A stretch of 64,000 nt of DNA from Parerythrobacter jejuensis. Its GTDB lineage: Bacteria > Pseudomonadota > Alphaproteobacteria > Sphingomonadales > Sphingomonadaceae. The stretch covers positions 1 to 64,000 of the forward strand of contig NZ_BAAAZF010000001.1 in assembly GCF_039536765.1 (NCBI RefSeq), given 5' to 3'. Positions 1 through 7,912 of this stretch are shown here, piece after piece. The position numbers were made by a program, and so were the translations under genes. Position 1 is the stretch's first letter, and each line of letters opens with the position of its first letter. The notes below the pieces were generated by a model. The model saw nothing but the letters and a program-made list of their open reading frames with translations, made no database searches and was not told where the DNA came from.

Positions 1-1
1 C

Positions 2-838
2 TCATTCACCGTTTCTCACAATTCTGAAACCGACGTCTTGTGGTAGGTTCACGAACCGCTTCGAGGCGAATGCCATGAACCCATCTTCAGCAACGAGATC
101 GAAGACGCCGCCGCCGAGAATGACAGCCACCTGGCATTCCTGGCTACTGGCTACGCGAAGACAAGTCGGGGGCCCAGGCTCCCAAGTGCTCGTATATTCT
201 GCCACGTTACCGACAATATCGTAGAGACCGCGCTCACTAGGAGCGAAACTTCCTACGGGGAGTAGGAAACTGTGAATCGATGGTGTGCGCCCTCCAACCC
301 AAGAATGAGCTACGTTAAATTTGCGCAGCGGAGCCGGGTCGAAGTGCTCAAAGACCACGGCATTATCCCATCCTAGCTCTTCCCCCCACGGGAACTTGCG
401 TTGCGCGGCCGGCTTGGCGAAAGCGCGCCACTCTTCCGCCGTGGGAAGACGATACCCGCCTTGCGTTCTGCCATTTAGCCAGTCCAGATAGCAGTTGAAC
501 TCGATTGGGGAGATATGCGTCACCGGCAGATCGCTGGAGGGAACGCTGGCAACTTGACTAGGCAAAGGGCACTGCGATTGCTCGACACTAAAATTGTACT
601 CGCGCCATGTTAGCTCATGTGTTGCTACGAGAATGGAGTCGCCGTTTTCTAGCGTCACTCGCCTCATTTCTGGACACTCATCGCAGTCCTTTTCGACCAA
701 GCCGAGCACGCTGGATGCTGCTGGTGCCTCTCCGCGCGCTATTGGGCTGGGTTGCTCTGCATCGCGTAACTCCTGAGCCTGAGGCGCGTCGAATGAAAGC
801 GTTGAGAGAATTGTGAACAAGAGAAGATAGAGGCGCAT
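2..838 (-). CDS. Secreted SUMF1/FGE-sulfatase-domain protein
   Basis: The 278-residue protein begins with a signal peptide (about residues 1-22). It then shows formylglycine-generating-enzyme family motifs: GYRLPTAEEW near 128-137, a WGEE segment near 151, GLYDIVGNVAEY near 204-215, and a terminal GFRIVR. Family members include the true sulfatase activator and many non-enzymatic or ergothioneine-type relatives. No sulfatase lies nearby, and I cannot assign the catalytic cysteine pair, so the substrate is unknown. The exported location argues against action on nascent cytoplasmic sulfatases. The stop codon occupies positions 2-4, so the gene is complete. Base composition is less GC-rich than most neighbours, which hints at accessory origin. 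The fold is well supported; the function is not. Confidence 0.8.
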   Translation of the reverse strand: MRLYLLLFTILSTLSFDAPQAQELRDAEQPSPIARGEAPAASSVLGLVEKDCDECPEMRRVTLENGDSILVATHELTWREYNFSVEQSQCPLPSQVASVPSSDLPVTHISPIEFNCYLDWLNGRTQGGYRLPTAEEWRAFAKPAAQRKFPWGEELGWDNAVVFEHFDPAPLRKFNVAHSWVGGRTPSIHSFLLPVGSFAPSERGLYDIVGNVAEYTSTWEPGPPTCLRVASSQECQVAVILGGGVFDLVAEDGFMAFASKRFVNLPQDVGFRIVRNGE

Positions 839-908
839 ACGATGTCGGCTAACAGGCTGCTCTTACACTGTCATTAATGTCCGAAATTGCCTCCAAGCTG
901 ACCTTCTC

Positions 909-1352
909 CTATCCACCCAGCACCTGTCTTGGCCCTGGTCCTTGGGCCGCCAGTTTGTCGGCCGGGTTGTAAATCCCGCAGGTCTTCAGGCTGAGGCAGC
1001 CGCAGCCGATGCAGCCGTCGAGCCGTTTGCGAGCGCGCTCGAGCTCGGCAATGCGCGCATCCAGGTCGGCCCGGATGGCGGTGCTGATCTGTTTCCAGTC
1101 GCGTGCGGTCGGGTTGCGGCCCTGCGGCAAGCGCGCAAGCTGATCCTCGATCTGGCCCAGTGACAATCCCAGACGCTGTGCAATCAGGATAAAGCTGAAC
1201 CGCCTGATCTCACCGCGCAAGAATCGCCGTTGGTTGCCGTTTGTGCGCAAGGAGCTGATCAGTCCCTTATCCTCGTAGTAACGGATCGCCGAGACCGAGA
1301 GGCCGGTGCGGCGGGCAAGTTCCCCGATCGGGAGAAGGTCGTTCTTGTGCAT
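909..1352 (-). CDS. soxR: Redox-sensitive transcriptional activator SoxR (MerR family)
   Basis: This is a 147-residue MerR-type regulator. The N-terminal winged helix (LPIGELARRTGLSVSAIRYYE, about 7-27) recognises DNA, a dimerization helix follows (about 80-112), and the C-terminal cluster C114-x2-C117-x-C119-x5-C125 is the diagnostic SoxR [2Fe-2S] ligand set. SoxR is activated when this cluster is oxidised by redox-cycling compounds. The gene is divergent from a glyoxalase-fold gene, and a near-perfect SoxR box lies in the shared intergenic region. It therefore probably controls that neighbour, and perhaps itself. No soxS is nearby, as is usual outside enterics. Length and motif leave little doubt. 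Confidence 0.95.
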   Translation of the reverse strand: MHKNDLLPIGELARRTGLSVSAIRYYEDKGLISSLRTNGNQRRFLRGEIRRFSFILIAQRLGLSLGQIEDQLARLPQGRNPTARDWKQISTAIRADLDARIAELERARKRLDGCIGCGCLSLKTCGIYNPADKLAAQGPGPRQVLGG

Positions 1353-1380
1353 GACTCTGTGTAGGTCAGAAATATCTTGA

Positions 1381-1398
1381 CCTCAAGTTAAGTTGAGG
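1381..1398. promoter_or_regulatory. SoxR box between soxR and the VOC gene
   Basis: The 18 bp CCTCAAGTTAAGTTGAGG differ at a single base from the perfect palindrome CCTCAAGTTAACTTGAGG known for SoxR. TTGACC at 1377-1382 could be the -35 element of the rightward promoter. A 19-bp spacer would follow, the long spacing typical of MerR-type activation. The -10 candidate near 1402-1407 is poor, so the exact promoter is uncertain. Confidence 0.88.
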
Positions 1399-1490
1399 TT
1401 GCACAAAACTGGCACGACGATTCGATTTCGGTCGGTCGGGGCAGCGGGAAGCCGCCCGCGCACCGGCCATGAAAGACAAGGAGTGCGACC

Positions 1491-1874
1491 ATGCCCAAAG
1501 GATATCTCGAACACGCCAACATCTCGGTCACGGAGCCGGAGCGACTGGCGAATTTGCTCAAGGACATGCTGGGCTGGGTGGAACGCTGGCGCGGGCCGAG
1601 CCAGAAGTATGGCCGGACGATCCATATCGGCAGCACGGTTGAGAACGGGGCAGACTACCTCGCAATCTATACTGGGGATCATGTGAAGGGCGGCTACACC
1701 AAGGGCCTGCCGCTCAATCATCTGGCCTTTGTAGTGGATGATCTGGAAGCTGCCGAGGCGGTAGTCAAAGCTGCCGGGCTCGAGCCGTTCGGGCATGACG
1801 ATTACGATCCGGGCCGCCGGTTCTATTTCTTCGACTGGGACGGGATTGAGTTCGAGATGGTGACCTATGAATGA
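1491..1874 (+). CDS. Glyoxalase/bleomycin-resistance (VOC) family protein
   Basis: A 127-residue protein of the vicinal-oxygen-chelate fold. It starts LEHANISV and contains HLAFVVDDLEAAEAVVKAAG in its second half and a terminal FDWDGIEFEMV, the usual position of the last metal ligand. Candidate metal ligands are the first-strand His, the His of HLAF, and the terminal Glu. AAGGAG stands about 7 bases before the ATG. Such proteins are lyases, dioxygenases or antibiotic-binding proteins, and the substrate cannot be read from sequence. The SoxR box upstream suggests induction by redox-cycling agents, so detoxification of a quinone- or phenazine-like compound or a reactive aldehyde is plausible inference. 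Confidence 0.85.
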   Translation: MPKGYLEHANISVTEPERLANLLKDMLGWVERWRGPSQKYGRTIHIGSTVENGADYLAIYTGDHVKGGYTKGLPLNHLAFVVDDLEAAEAVVKAAGLEPFGHDDYDPGRRFYFFDWDGIEFEMVTYE

Positions 1875-1962
1875 GCCGATCCTGAAAGAGGGGCTGTTCG
1901 CCCGCGATATTCCTCGATCGAAGCGGGCTCCGCCGCCGAAGGATCGGCTCCAGGATCAGCCC
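1873..1962. repeat. Nested inverted repeat downstream of the VOC gene
   Basis: The arm at 1873-1883 (gagccgatcct) is perfectly complementary to 1940-1950. Inside it, gcccgc at 1900-1905 pairs with gcgggc at 1923-1928. A second, competing pairing also exists: gatcctg 1879-1885 with caggatc 1951-1957, next to gggctg/cagccc (about 1891-1896 and 1957-1962). The element starts at the VOC stop codon, so it may end that transcript, but there is no U-tract. Confidence 0.55.
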
Positions 1963-2014
1963 GTGATCCCGGTATGGATCTGGAGGGCGTTGCGACCTTT
2001 CGCCTAGCAAGCTC

Positions 2015-2053
2015 TTGACGCTCGCCTTGTCTCTAGATAGTTAGACAACTAAC
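2015..2053 (+). promoter_or_regulatory. Promoter with overlapping inverted repeat, probable MarR operator
   Basis: TTGACG (2015-2020) and TAGTTA (2038-2043) are separated by 17 bp and make a reasonable sigma-70 promoter. The inverted repeat GTTAG-acaa-CTAAC (2040-2053) overlaps the -10. The downstream operon ends in a marR-type gene, so autorepression at this site is likely inference. Confidence 0.6.
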
Positions 2054-2076
2054 CAAATGATAATGAGGCGAGCAAG

Positions 2077-3219
2077 ATGGTAAGCAGACGGAAGTTTCTG
2101 GCAATTGGTGGAGCGGGTGCGCTCGTGGTGTTGGGTGCGGGAGCCTACTCGCTGCTCACCCCATCCATGTCGCGGGCGCGTGAACCGTGGCGCAAGGCGG
2201 GGCAGGGGTTTGGCGATCCGCGGCTCAATGCGCTCTCTTTCGCCATCCTCGCCCCCAATCCGCACAATCGCCAGCCGTGGGAGTTCACGCTGGTAGGCGA
2301 AGACGCAATTGATGTGCGGATCGATCTCGACAAGCGCCTGCCCGAAACCGACCCTTTCAATCGCCAGATTACTATCGGCTTCGGCTGTATGATCGAGCTG
2401 TTGCGGATTGCGGCGGCCCAGCAAGGGTTTGACGCGCAGATTGATCCGTTCCCGGATGGTGAAGGGCAACCGCTGCTCGATGCTGGCCGGATCGCACGCA
2501 TCCGCCTTGTCCCTGGTGGAGTGAGGCCCGATCCGCTGTTTGAAAGCATACTCGCGCGTCGTTCGGTGAAGGAACCCTATGCCGATCGCCCGGTCAGCAA
2601 TGCCGATCTTGCGCCGCTTATTGCTGGCTTGCCAGAGCCGGTGCAGGGTGGGGCAACCGGTGTGCCCGAACGTGTCACCGCTCTGCGTGAGAACGCCATG
2701 CGGGCCTGGACCATCGAGTATGAAACCGATGCCACCCGCCGCGAAAGCATCGATTTGATGCGGATCGGCAATGATGCTGCCGTGGCCCGGCCCGACGGTA
2801 TCGACCTTGCCGGCCCGGTGATGAGCGCTGGCCATGCTGTGGGCCTTGTGACGAAGGATGCGCTCGATACGCCCGGCACCACTGCTTTTGAGTCCGGCTA
2901 TGACATGTATCAATCGATGATCGACGCCACGCCTGCTTTCGTCTGGCTGACCACGCAAACCAACACGCGCACCGACCAATTGGCGGCGGGCGCGGCATGG
3001 GTGCGGCTTAACCTGGCGGCAACCCAAGCTGGCTTGGCGGTGCATCCATGGAGCCAGGCCTTGCAGGAATTCCCCGAAATGGCGGGCCCCTACAAGGAAA
3101 TTCACAGCCTGCTTGCACCAGAGGGCGGCACGGTGCAGATGTTTGCCCGCGCCGGATTTGGGCCGGCCGTCGATGCCAGCCCGCGCTGGCCCCTGGAGGC
3201 GAAATTGACCGATGCCTGA
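2077..3219 (+). CDS. Tat-exported Acg-family FMN-binding nitroreductase
   Basis: A 380-residue protein with a twin-arginine signal (SRRKFLAIGG, residues 3-12) and a hydrophobic stretch to about residue 27. The body resembles the Acg-type nitroreductase family: APNPHNRQPWEF (about 65-76) matches the FMN-contacting segment, and ILARRSVKEPYADRPV (about 158-173) is typical of the second half. Such proteins bind FMN, and some reduce nitro compounds or quinones; the physiological substrate is unknown. Tat export implies folding with cofactor before secretion to the periplasm. A GAGG ribosome site lies 8 bases before the ATG. Its end overlaps the marR gene by 8 bp, so the two are translationally coupled. 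Confidence 0.85.
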   Translation: MVSRRKFLAIGGAGALVVLGAGAYSLLTPSMSRAREPWRKAGQGFGDPRLNALSFAILAPNPHNRQPWEFTLVGEDAIDVRIDLDKRLPETDPFNRQITIGFGCMIELLRIAAAQQGFDAQIDPFPDGEGQPLLDAGRIARIRLVPGGVRPDPLFESILARRSVKEPYADRPVSNADLAPLIAGLPEPVQGGATGVPERVTALRENAMRAWTIEYETDATRRESIDLMRIGNDAAVARPDGIDLAGPVMSAGHAVGLVTKDALDTPGTTAFESGYDMYQSMIDATPAFVWLTTQTNTRTDQLAAGAAWVRLNLAATQAGLAVHPWSQALQEFPEMAGPYKEIHSLLAPEGGTVQMFARAGFGPAVDASPRWPLEAKLTDA

Positions 3220-3658
3220 TACGCCTGCAGACAATCCGGTCTACCAGCTGTTCAACGAAATCGGCATTATCAGCCAGCTTTCCAGCGCCGCCTTCCGTGA
3301 AGTCCTTCCGCGCCCGCTCAATGAAGCAATGTTCGGCGTGCTCAACCATTTTTGCCGCCTGGGAGATGGGAAATCCCCCAGCTATCTGGCCGAGGCTTTC
3401 CAGGTCGCCCGCCCGAGTATGACGGCCACGCTGGACAAGCTGGAGCGTGCCGGACTGGTGCGGATCGAAGCGCACCCGAGCGATGCGCGCGGCAAACTGG
3501 TTTTCATCACCGATGCCGGCCGCGCTGCACGTGAAGAGGCCGTGGCGGCAGTGGTGCCGCTCTTCGCAGATATCGCCCCGGTGCTGGGAACTCTTGATAC
3601 GGATCAACTACTGCGCGACCTGGCGACTTTGCGGAAGGCACTCGACCAGGCGCGTTAG
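3212..3658 (+). CDS. MarR family transcriptional regulator
   Basis: A 148-residue protein with the MarR winged-helix arrangement: N-terminal dimerization helices, a recognition region around SYLAEAFQVARPSMTATLDKLERAGLVRI (about 53-81), and a wing containing DARGKLVFITDAGR (about 86-99). The DARGK and ITDAGR signatures are characteristic. MarR proteins are usually repressors released by small aromatic ligands. It overlaps the nitroreductase gene upstream and very likely regulates that operon through the inverted repeat at 2040-2053. No effector-binding residue can be named. Confidence 0.92.
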   Translation: MPDTPADNPVYQLFNEIGIISQLSSAAFREVLPRPLNEAMFGVLNHFCRLGDGKSPSYLAEAFQVARPSMTATLDKLERAGLVRIEAHPSDARGKLVFITDAGRAAREEAVAAVVPLFADIAPVLGTLDTDQLLRDLATLRKALDQAR

Positions 3659-3839
3659 GCCGGTGGTCGCACTGTCAGGATCAAGTCGCAGTCCTCATCC
3701 AGCCACGGTCCAAGACTCTCAGAGCAAAGTCCGTGTGTTCGGATTGGGAGAAAACTAAAGCGGCGTCATCCAGATTGGCTCCGCTATCGAGCCACTTTCT
3801 TCCATCATCTGATGGCCGTATCTGAGGGTGAGAGCGGGC

Positions 3840-4397
3840 CTATGATGCTTCGCATTTGAGCATCGGCCACTTTCTGCGCCATGCCTTGCTGCGCACCCTT
3901 TCTTCAAAGATGGATCGCTTCTGAACGGTGAACTTTATGGTTGGACGAAGAACCAGACCGATCAGGTCGTCTAAACCCAATGGCGAAGCTATTTCACATT
4001 CGTCTGAGCATACACGTTTCGCCGCAACGGCTGTCGCCGTCTCTGGCCAGTGTCGCATTGCATCAGTCGCAGACTGGTAAGGTGCGTCACCGTTCCGGAT
4101 GTGCATCCTAGCCTGGTTTTTGACTGACCAATCAATAGTTGGCTCGGTGGTGTGGAGCGTGTGTTCAATGGCGCGGTCGCGAGCCGGATCGGAACAGTTG
4201 CGGTCAAACCAAACAACGTCCACGTCGCCTAGTACGGGGCTTTCCGAGCGCTTGTGAAGTGAATCCCACACTGCATTTCTGACAAAGCCAGCGGCAATCC
4301 AGCAATCAGGAAGATCCAGCTCCGCAACCACTCCCAGCAAGTGCCAACGAAAAGCATCGTTTCTGAGTATAGCGGCAACATGCATGGCATGGTCCAT
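3840..4397 (-). CDS. Nucleotidyltransferase-like protein (NTP_transf_6 type)
   Basis: A 185-residue protein from the ATG at 4397, chosen because AGGGGA stands 8 bases upstream. An in-frame ATG at 4415 has no such site. GFVRNAVWDSLH followed by the acidic DVDVVWFD matches the small nucleotidyltransferase-fold family PF06042, where the Asp pair would hold metal. The family has no established substrate. It is followed upstream by a P-loop kinase on the same strand in a lower-GC pocket, which suggests joint acquisition. A function in RNA or small-molecule modification is only a guess. Confidence 0.75.
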   Translation of the reverse strand: MDHAMHVAAILRNDAFRWHLLGVVAELDLPDCWIAAGFVRNAVWDSLHKRSESPVLGDVDVVWFDRNCSDPARDRAIEHTLHTTEPTIDWSVKNQARMHIRNGDAPYQSATDAMRHWPETATAVAAKRVCSDECEIASPLGLDDLIGLVLRPTIKFTVQKRSIFEERVRSKAWRRKWPMLKCEAS

Positions 4398-4460
4398 CAA
4401 GCGATCCCCTGCCATTTTCGTGGCTCTGCTGCGTTAGATTCTGATGGAAGCATCATTTCC

Positions 4461-5030
4461 TCACAAGATCCTTGGCCAAACGAGCAGCGCTCGGACTTCT
4501 TCAGCGGCCTCGTCGACCAAGGCATCAATGTCAGTGAGGTCGCTTGTATCGATTGTTACGCAAGGCAAGGTCCCAAGGGGGCCAAACGCGGCGAGTTCAG
4601 CAAACTGCTGCACCAAAGTATCATGCCTCAAAGCATCGTTGTGACCGGGATGTCGCTTTCGTTTAGCAAACCGTTCTTGAGCCACCGTCGGATCGCATCT
4701 GCAATGTAGCTCGACGACTGGTGATTGAAGTTCGGTAAGCCAGTTTGTGGCGGTTCCATACGACACTGGCTGACCAATGGGTCTCCAAAACGAGACCAGC
4801 ACGCCGTGCGACTGAGCTTTTGCCCTTTGCTCGAACACGAGGTCACTCAATCTGCTTAGCTTTTGCCTGCGAATCAAATCAACATCTTCATACTTCTCGA
4901 ATTCAGCTTCAAGAAGATCGTCCTTGTCTAAGCATGGCCAGCAAAAACGCTCAGCCAATGCTCGACCAATCGCCGTTTTACCCGACGCGGGCATACCTGA
5001 AAGCAACACAAATCCCTTTTGCTTCATCAT
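4461..5030 (-). CDS. AAA/zeta-toxin-like P-loop kinase
   Basis: The protein from the paired ATG codons at 5025-5030 is 189 residues and begins with a beta strand leading into Walker A GMPASGKT (about residues 12-19). DKDDLLEAEFEKYE follows at the position of the acceptor-binding region, and AQERFAKRKRHPGHND looks like a lid segment. This layout fits small-molecule kinases of the gluconate/chloramphenicol phosphotransferase/zeta type; the substrate is unknown. The open frame extends to 5270, but those residues do not resemble the family and the Walker strand begins near the second start. No good ribosome site is seen at either start. It lies upstream of the nucleotidyltransferase gene, same strand. 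Confidence 0.7.
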   Translation of the reverse strand: MMKQKGFVLLSGMPASGKTAIGRALAERFCWPCLDKDDLLEAEFEKYEDVDLIRRQKLSRLSDLVFEQRAKAQSHGVLVSFWRPIGQPVSYGTATNWLTELQSPVVELHCRCDPTVAQERFAKRKRHPGHNDALRHDTLVQQFAELAAFGPLGTLPCVTIDTSDLTDIDALVDEAAEEVRALLVWPRIL

Positions 5031-5541
5031 GCAAACATGGAGGAAGCGAGTCCCTTTGCGAAGTCCAAAATTGGGTCGTGCGCTGAAGGTCTGGTTTGGT
5101 CGCCTGGATGAATTGAAGCCGACAGTCAGGAGGCGGCCCAAGAGAAATCGAAAATCGTAATAAACCGAGCGTCCGTTGTCCAAACAACCCCGGATTATGA
5201 CCCCGCAAGACCCTGCGCCAGCAGTCTTTCCTACTCCGTGGAAATCTGCCTTACCCTGCTGGATGGGCAAGCATCGCTATCGGCAATCAAGTGGTCGCGT
5301 AGGCATAAGGAATGGTCATGATATCGAAGCCCTGCGTAAAAATTGGCTTCGAACCTAAGGCCATGCAGGGCGCAAAGCTCCATCTTGCTGGAAAGTCACA
5401 GTTTCCTTTCCCTCGGATCATGCAACCTGCTGAAATGCAAGCAAGTCCTCCAAAAGTCACACTCTTCCAAACCGCAATGGGTGTTCCAGATCACCTCTTC
5501 GCGCTTGCAACATACGCGGCTGTGCGCAAGAGGCTGTGCGC
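5031..5541. other. About 510 bp without a recognisable gene
   Basis: Short open frames on both strands here show no family motif or codon bias. Composition is lower in GC than the flanking lysK gene. No tRNA, terminator or inverted repeat stands out. It may hold the promoter of lysK near its right end and decayed sequence elsewhere. Confidence 0.5.
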
Positions 5542-7167
5542 ATGAGCATGCAAGACCTGATTGACGCCGCACGAACCTCCAAGGCCTGGCCTTTCCAGGA
5601 GGCGCAGCGGCTGCTCAAACGCTATCCCGATGGCACCAAGCCTGACGGTTCGCCCGTGCTGTTCGAAACCGGCTACGGCCCCAGCGGCCTGCCGCATATC
5701 GGCACTTTCCAGGAAGTGCTGCGCACCACGCTGGTGCGGCGTGCGTTCGAGGCGATGATCGGGGCGAAGCCCGAAGACGGCAAGACGCGACTGGTCGCCT
5801 TCAGTGACGATATGGACGGGTTCCGCAAGGTGCCGACGAACCTGCCGAACCAGGAAATGCTGGCGAAGCACCTTCACAAGCCGTTGAGCCGGATTCCCGA
5901 CCCCTTCGATGCCGGGCACGAAAGCTTCGCCCATCACAACAATACCAAGTTGCGCGAGTTTCTCGACCGGTTCGGGTTTGACTATGAATTCGTGGCCGCG
6001 AGTGACCGCTATAATGCCGGCGACTTCGACGATGCGCTGAGGAATGTGCTGGCGCACAACCAGGATATTCTCGACATCATGCTGCCGACCTTGCGGGCCG
6101 AGCGCGCGGCGACCTATTCGCCGATTATGCCGATCTCCCCCACTACCGGCCACGTATTGCAAGTGCCGGTGGAGGTCGTCGATGCGGCGGCAGGCACGGT
6201 GCGCTTCACCGATGAAGACGGCAGCGTGATTGAACAATCCGCGCTGGGCGGCATGGCCAAGCTGCAATGGAAAGTCGATTTCGCCATGCGCTGGGTCGCG
6301 CTGGGCGTCGATTACGAGATGTACGGCAAGGATCTGACCGATACGGGCGTGCAGTCGGGCAAGATTGCCAAGGTGCTGGGCGGACGCAAGCCGGACGGGT
6401 TGATCTACGAGCTGTTCCTCGACGAGAATGGCGAGAAGATTTCCAAGTCTAAAGGCAATGGCCTGACGATCGAGCAATGGCTCGACTATGGCAGCGAAGA
6501 GAGCCTGGGTTTCTACATCTTCCCCAATCCCAAGAGCGCCAAGCAGCTGCATGTTGGCGTGATCCCGCGCGCGGTCGATGATTATTGGCAGCACCGGGAA
6601 CGGCTATCTGAGCAACCGCTCGACAAGCAATTGGGCAATCCAGCCTGGCATTTGCTGCGCGCCAATGGCGGGTTCGAAGAGGCAGAGGCTCCTGGTGCGG
6701 GGGACACGTTGCCGGTCACCTATGGCTTGCTGCTCAATCTGGCGAGCGTGCTGGGCGCGGAGGCAACCGAAGCAAATCTGGCGGAGTATCTCGACACCTA
6801 TCTTGGCGATACGAAGCGCGGACCGGAGCTCGACCGGCTGATTGCAGCGGCGGTCAATTACACCCGCGATTACATCGTGCCGACGCTGAACAAGCGGGCG
6901 CCAGCTGCGAACGAGGCGGACGCATTGCGGGCTCTGGATGCGTATCTGCAAGGTGCCGCAACGGATGCTTCTGCGGAGGATCTGCAGACCGAAGTATACG
7001 AGATCGGCAAGCGCGAAGAGTACGGGTTCGAGAATTTGCGCGACTGGTTCAAGGCGCTTTACCAGACACTGCTTGGCAGTGATCAGGGTCCGCGGATGGG
7101 CAGCTTCATCAAGCTTTACGGCATTGAAAACAGTCGCAAATTGATCGCAGAGGCGCTCGCTCGCTAA
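5542..7167 (+). CDS. lysK: Lysine--tRNA ligase, class I
   Basis: This class I lysyl-tRNA synthetase of about 541 residues charges tRNA-Lys in the cytoplasm. The Rossmann-fold HIGH motif appears as GLPHIGT (about 49-55), and the KMSKS loop as KISKSKGN (about 297-304). The C-terminal anticodon-binding helical region ends in LGSDQGPRMGSFIKLYG, typical of the class I enzyme. Class I LysRS replaces the class II enzyme in archaea and many alphaproteobacteria. GTG 5536, ATG 5542 and ATG 5548 are in frame; 5542 is preferred because AAGAGG lies about 8 bases before it. Confidence 0.95.
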   Translation: MSMQDLIDAARTSKAWPFQEAQRLLKRYPDGTKPDGSPVLFETGYGPSGLPHIGTFQEVLRTTLVRRAFEAMIGAKPEDGKTRLVAFSDDMDGFRKVPTNLPNQEMLAKHLHKPLSRIPDPFDAGHESFAHHNNTKLREFLDRFGFDYEFVAASDRYNAGDFDDALRNVLAHNQDILDIMLPTLRAERAATYSPIMPISPTTGHVLQVPVEVVDAAAGTVRFTDEDGSVIEQSALGGMAKLQWKVDFAMRWVALGVDYEMYGKDLTDTGVQSGKIAKVLGGRKPDGLIYELFLDENGEKISKSKGNGLTIEQWLDYGSEESLGFYIFPNPKSAKQLHVGVIPRAVDDYWQHRERLSEQPLDKQLGNPAWHLLRANGGFEEAEAPGAGDTLPVTYGLLLNLASVLGAEATEANLAEYLDTYLGDTKRGPELDRLIAAAVNYTRDYIVPTLNKRAPAANEADALRALDAYLQGAATDASAEDLQTEVYEIGKREEYGFENLRDWFKALYQTLLGSDQGPRMGSFIKLYGIENSRKLIAEALAR

Positions 7168-7173
7168 GCCGGG

Positions 7174-7842
7174 TCAGCCCCATTTGCGGGTGCGATACCA
7201 GCGGGTGATGACATATTTCACTCCCTGATCGACCGGGGTGCCGGCGTGGAGTGTGTCTTCGTTGGGAATGCCCTCCACAGTGGCGTTGTTCCAGGCGAGG
7301 AGAACACCGGGCTTAGGCTCGATATTGATACCGACATTGGTGAAGTTGGTCGCCCCGCCAGCTTCGACATGGTTGAGGAACAGCATCGCGGTCCAGCTTC
7401 GCTGCCCGCCATTCTTGCGCTCGCGTTCCCAATACTCCTCGGTGGGGTAGAAATAGTCGTGGTGAGGTTTGAATTGTTGCCCGGGCAGATAACGCTGGCC
7501 CTGAATCGTCTCACCCAGCTTACCCGGCAGGCCAAGCGCATCATCCATTCGCCGGCTGATACCTTGCACGAACTGGTCGTGGCTGTCGAAATTGCCTGAA
7601 TAGGAGGTCCGAAACCCGTCTTTGTAAGTGCCTTCATACAAAGTACTCGGCTGCGCGACGACATCGATCATCATCATCAGCTTCTTGCATTCGCTGGCAC
7701 TCAGGAATTCGCCGATCGCGTAGATCTCCGCCTTGTCCGTGGGAACTTTGTAAGCCTTCGGGTCCGCGTCCAGGCGCTTGCGCACTGATTTGCCAACGCG
7801 GGCGAGGGCGTCCTTGTCTGGAGTCATCGTCGAAGTCGTCAT
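7174..7842 (-). CDS. 2-oxoglutarate/Fe(II) dioxygenase, prolyl-4-hydroxylase-like
   Basis: A 222-residue protein of the P4Hc family. The Fe(II) triad is visible as H127-x-D129 (in KPHHDYF) and H199 (TLHAGTPV), with K209 in the GVKYVITRWYR segment placed to bind the 2-oxoglutarate carboxylate. HVEAGGATNFTNVG is the conserved strand-loop preceding the distal His. Such enzymes hydroxylate protein prolines or free small molecules; the substrate cannot be told. It converges with lysK with a 6-bp gap. An alternative ATG lies five codons downstream of the one used. Confidence 0.9.
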   Translation of the reverse strand: MTTSTMTPDKDALARVGKSVRKRLDADPKAYKVPTDKAEIYAIGEFLSASECKKLMMMIDVVAQPSTLYEGTYKDGFRTSYSGNFDSHDQFVQGISRRMDDALGLPGKLGETIQGQRYLPGQQFKPHHDYFYPTEEYWERERKNGGQRSWTAMLFLNHVEAGGATNFTNVGINIEPKPGVLLAWNNATVEGIPNEDTLHAGTPVDQGVKYVITRWYRTRKWG

Positions 7843-7912
7843 GCGCGCAAATCTAGCACCGGCCCGCGCGCCCTGCTAGATGGTGAAGCCGGGTTTTGAG
7901 GAGAGATTGGCT

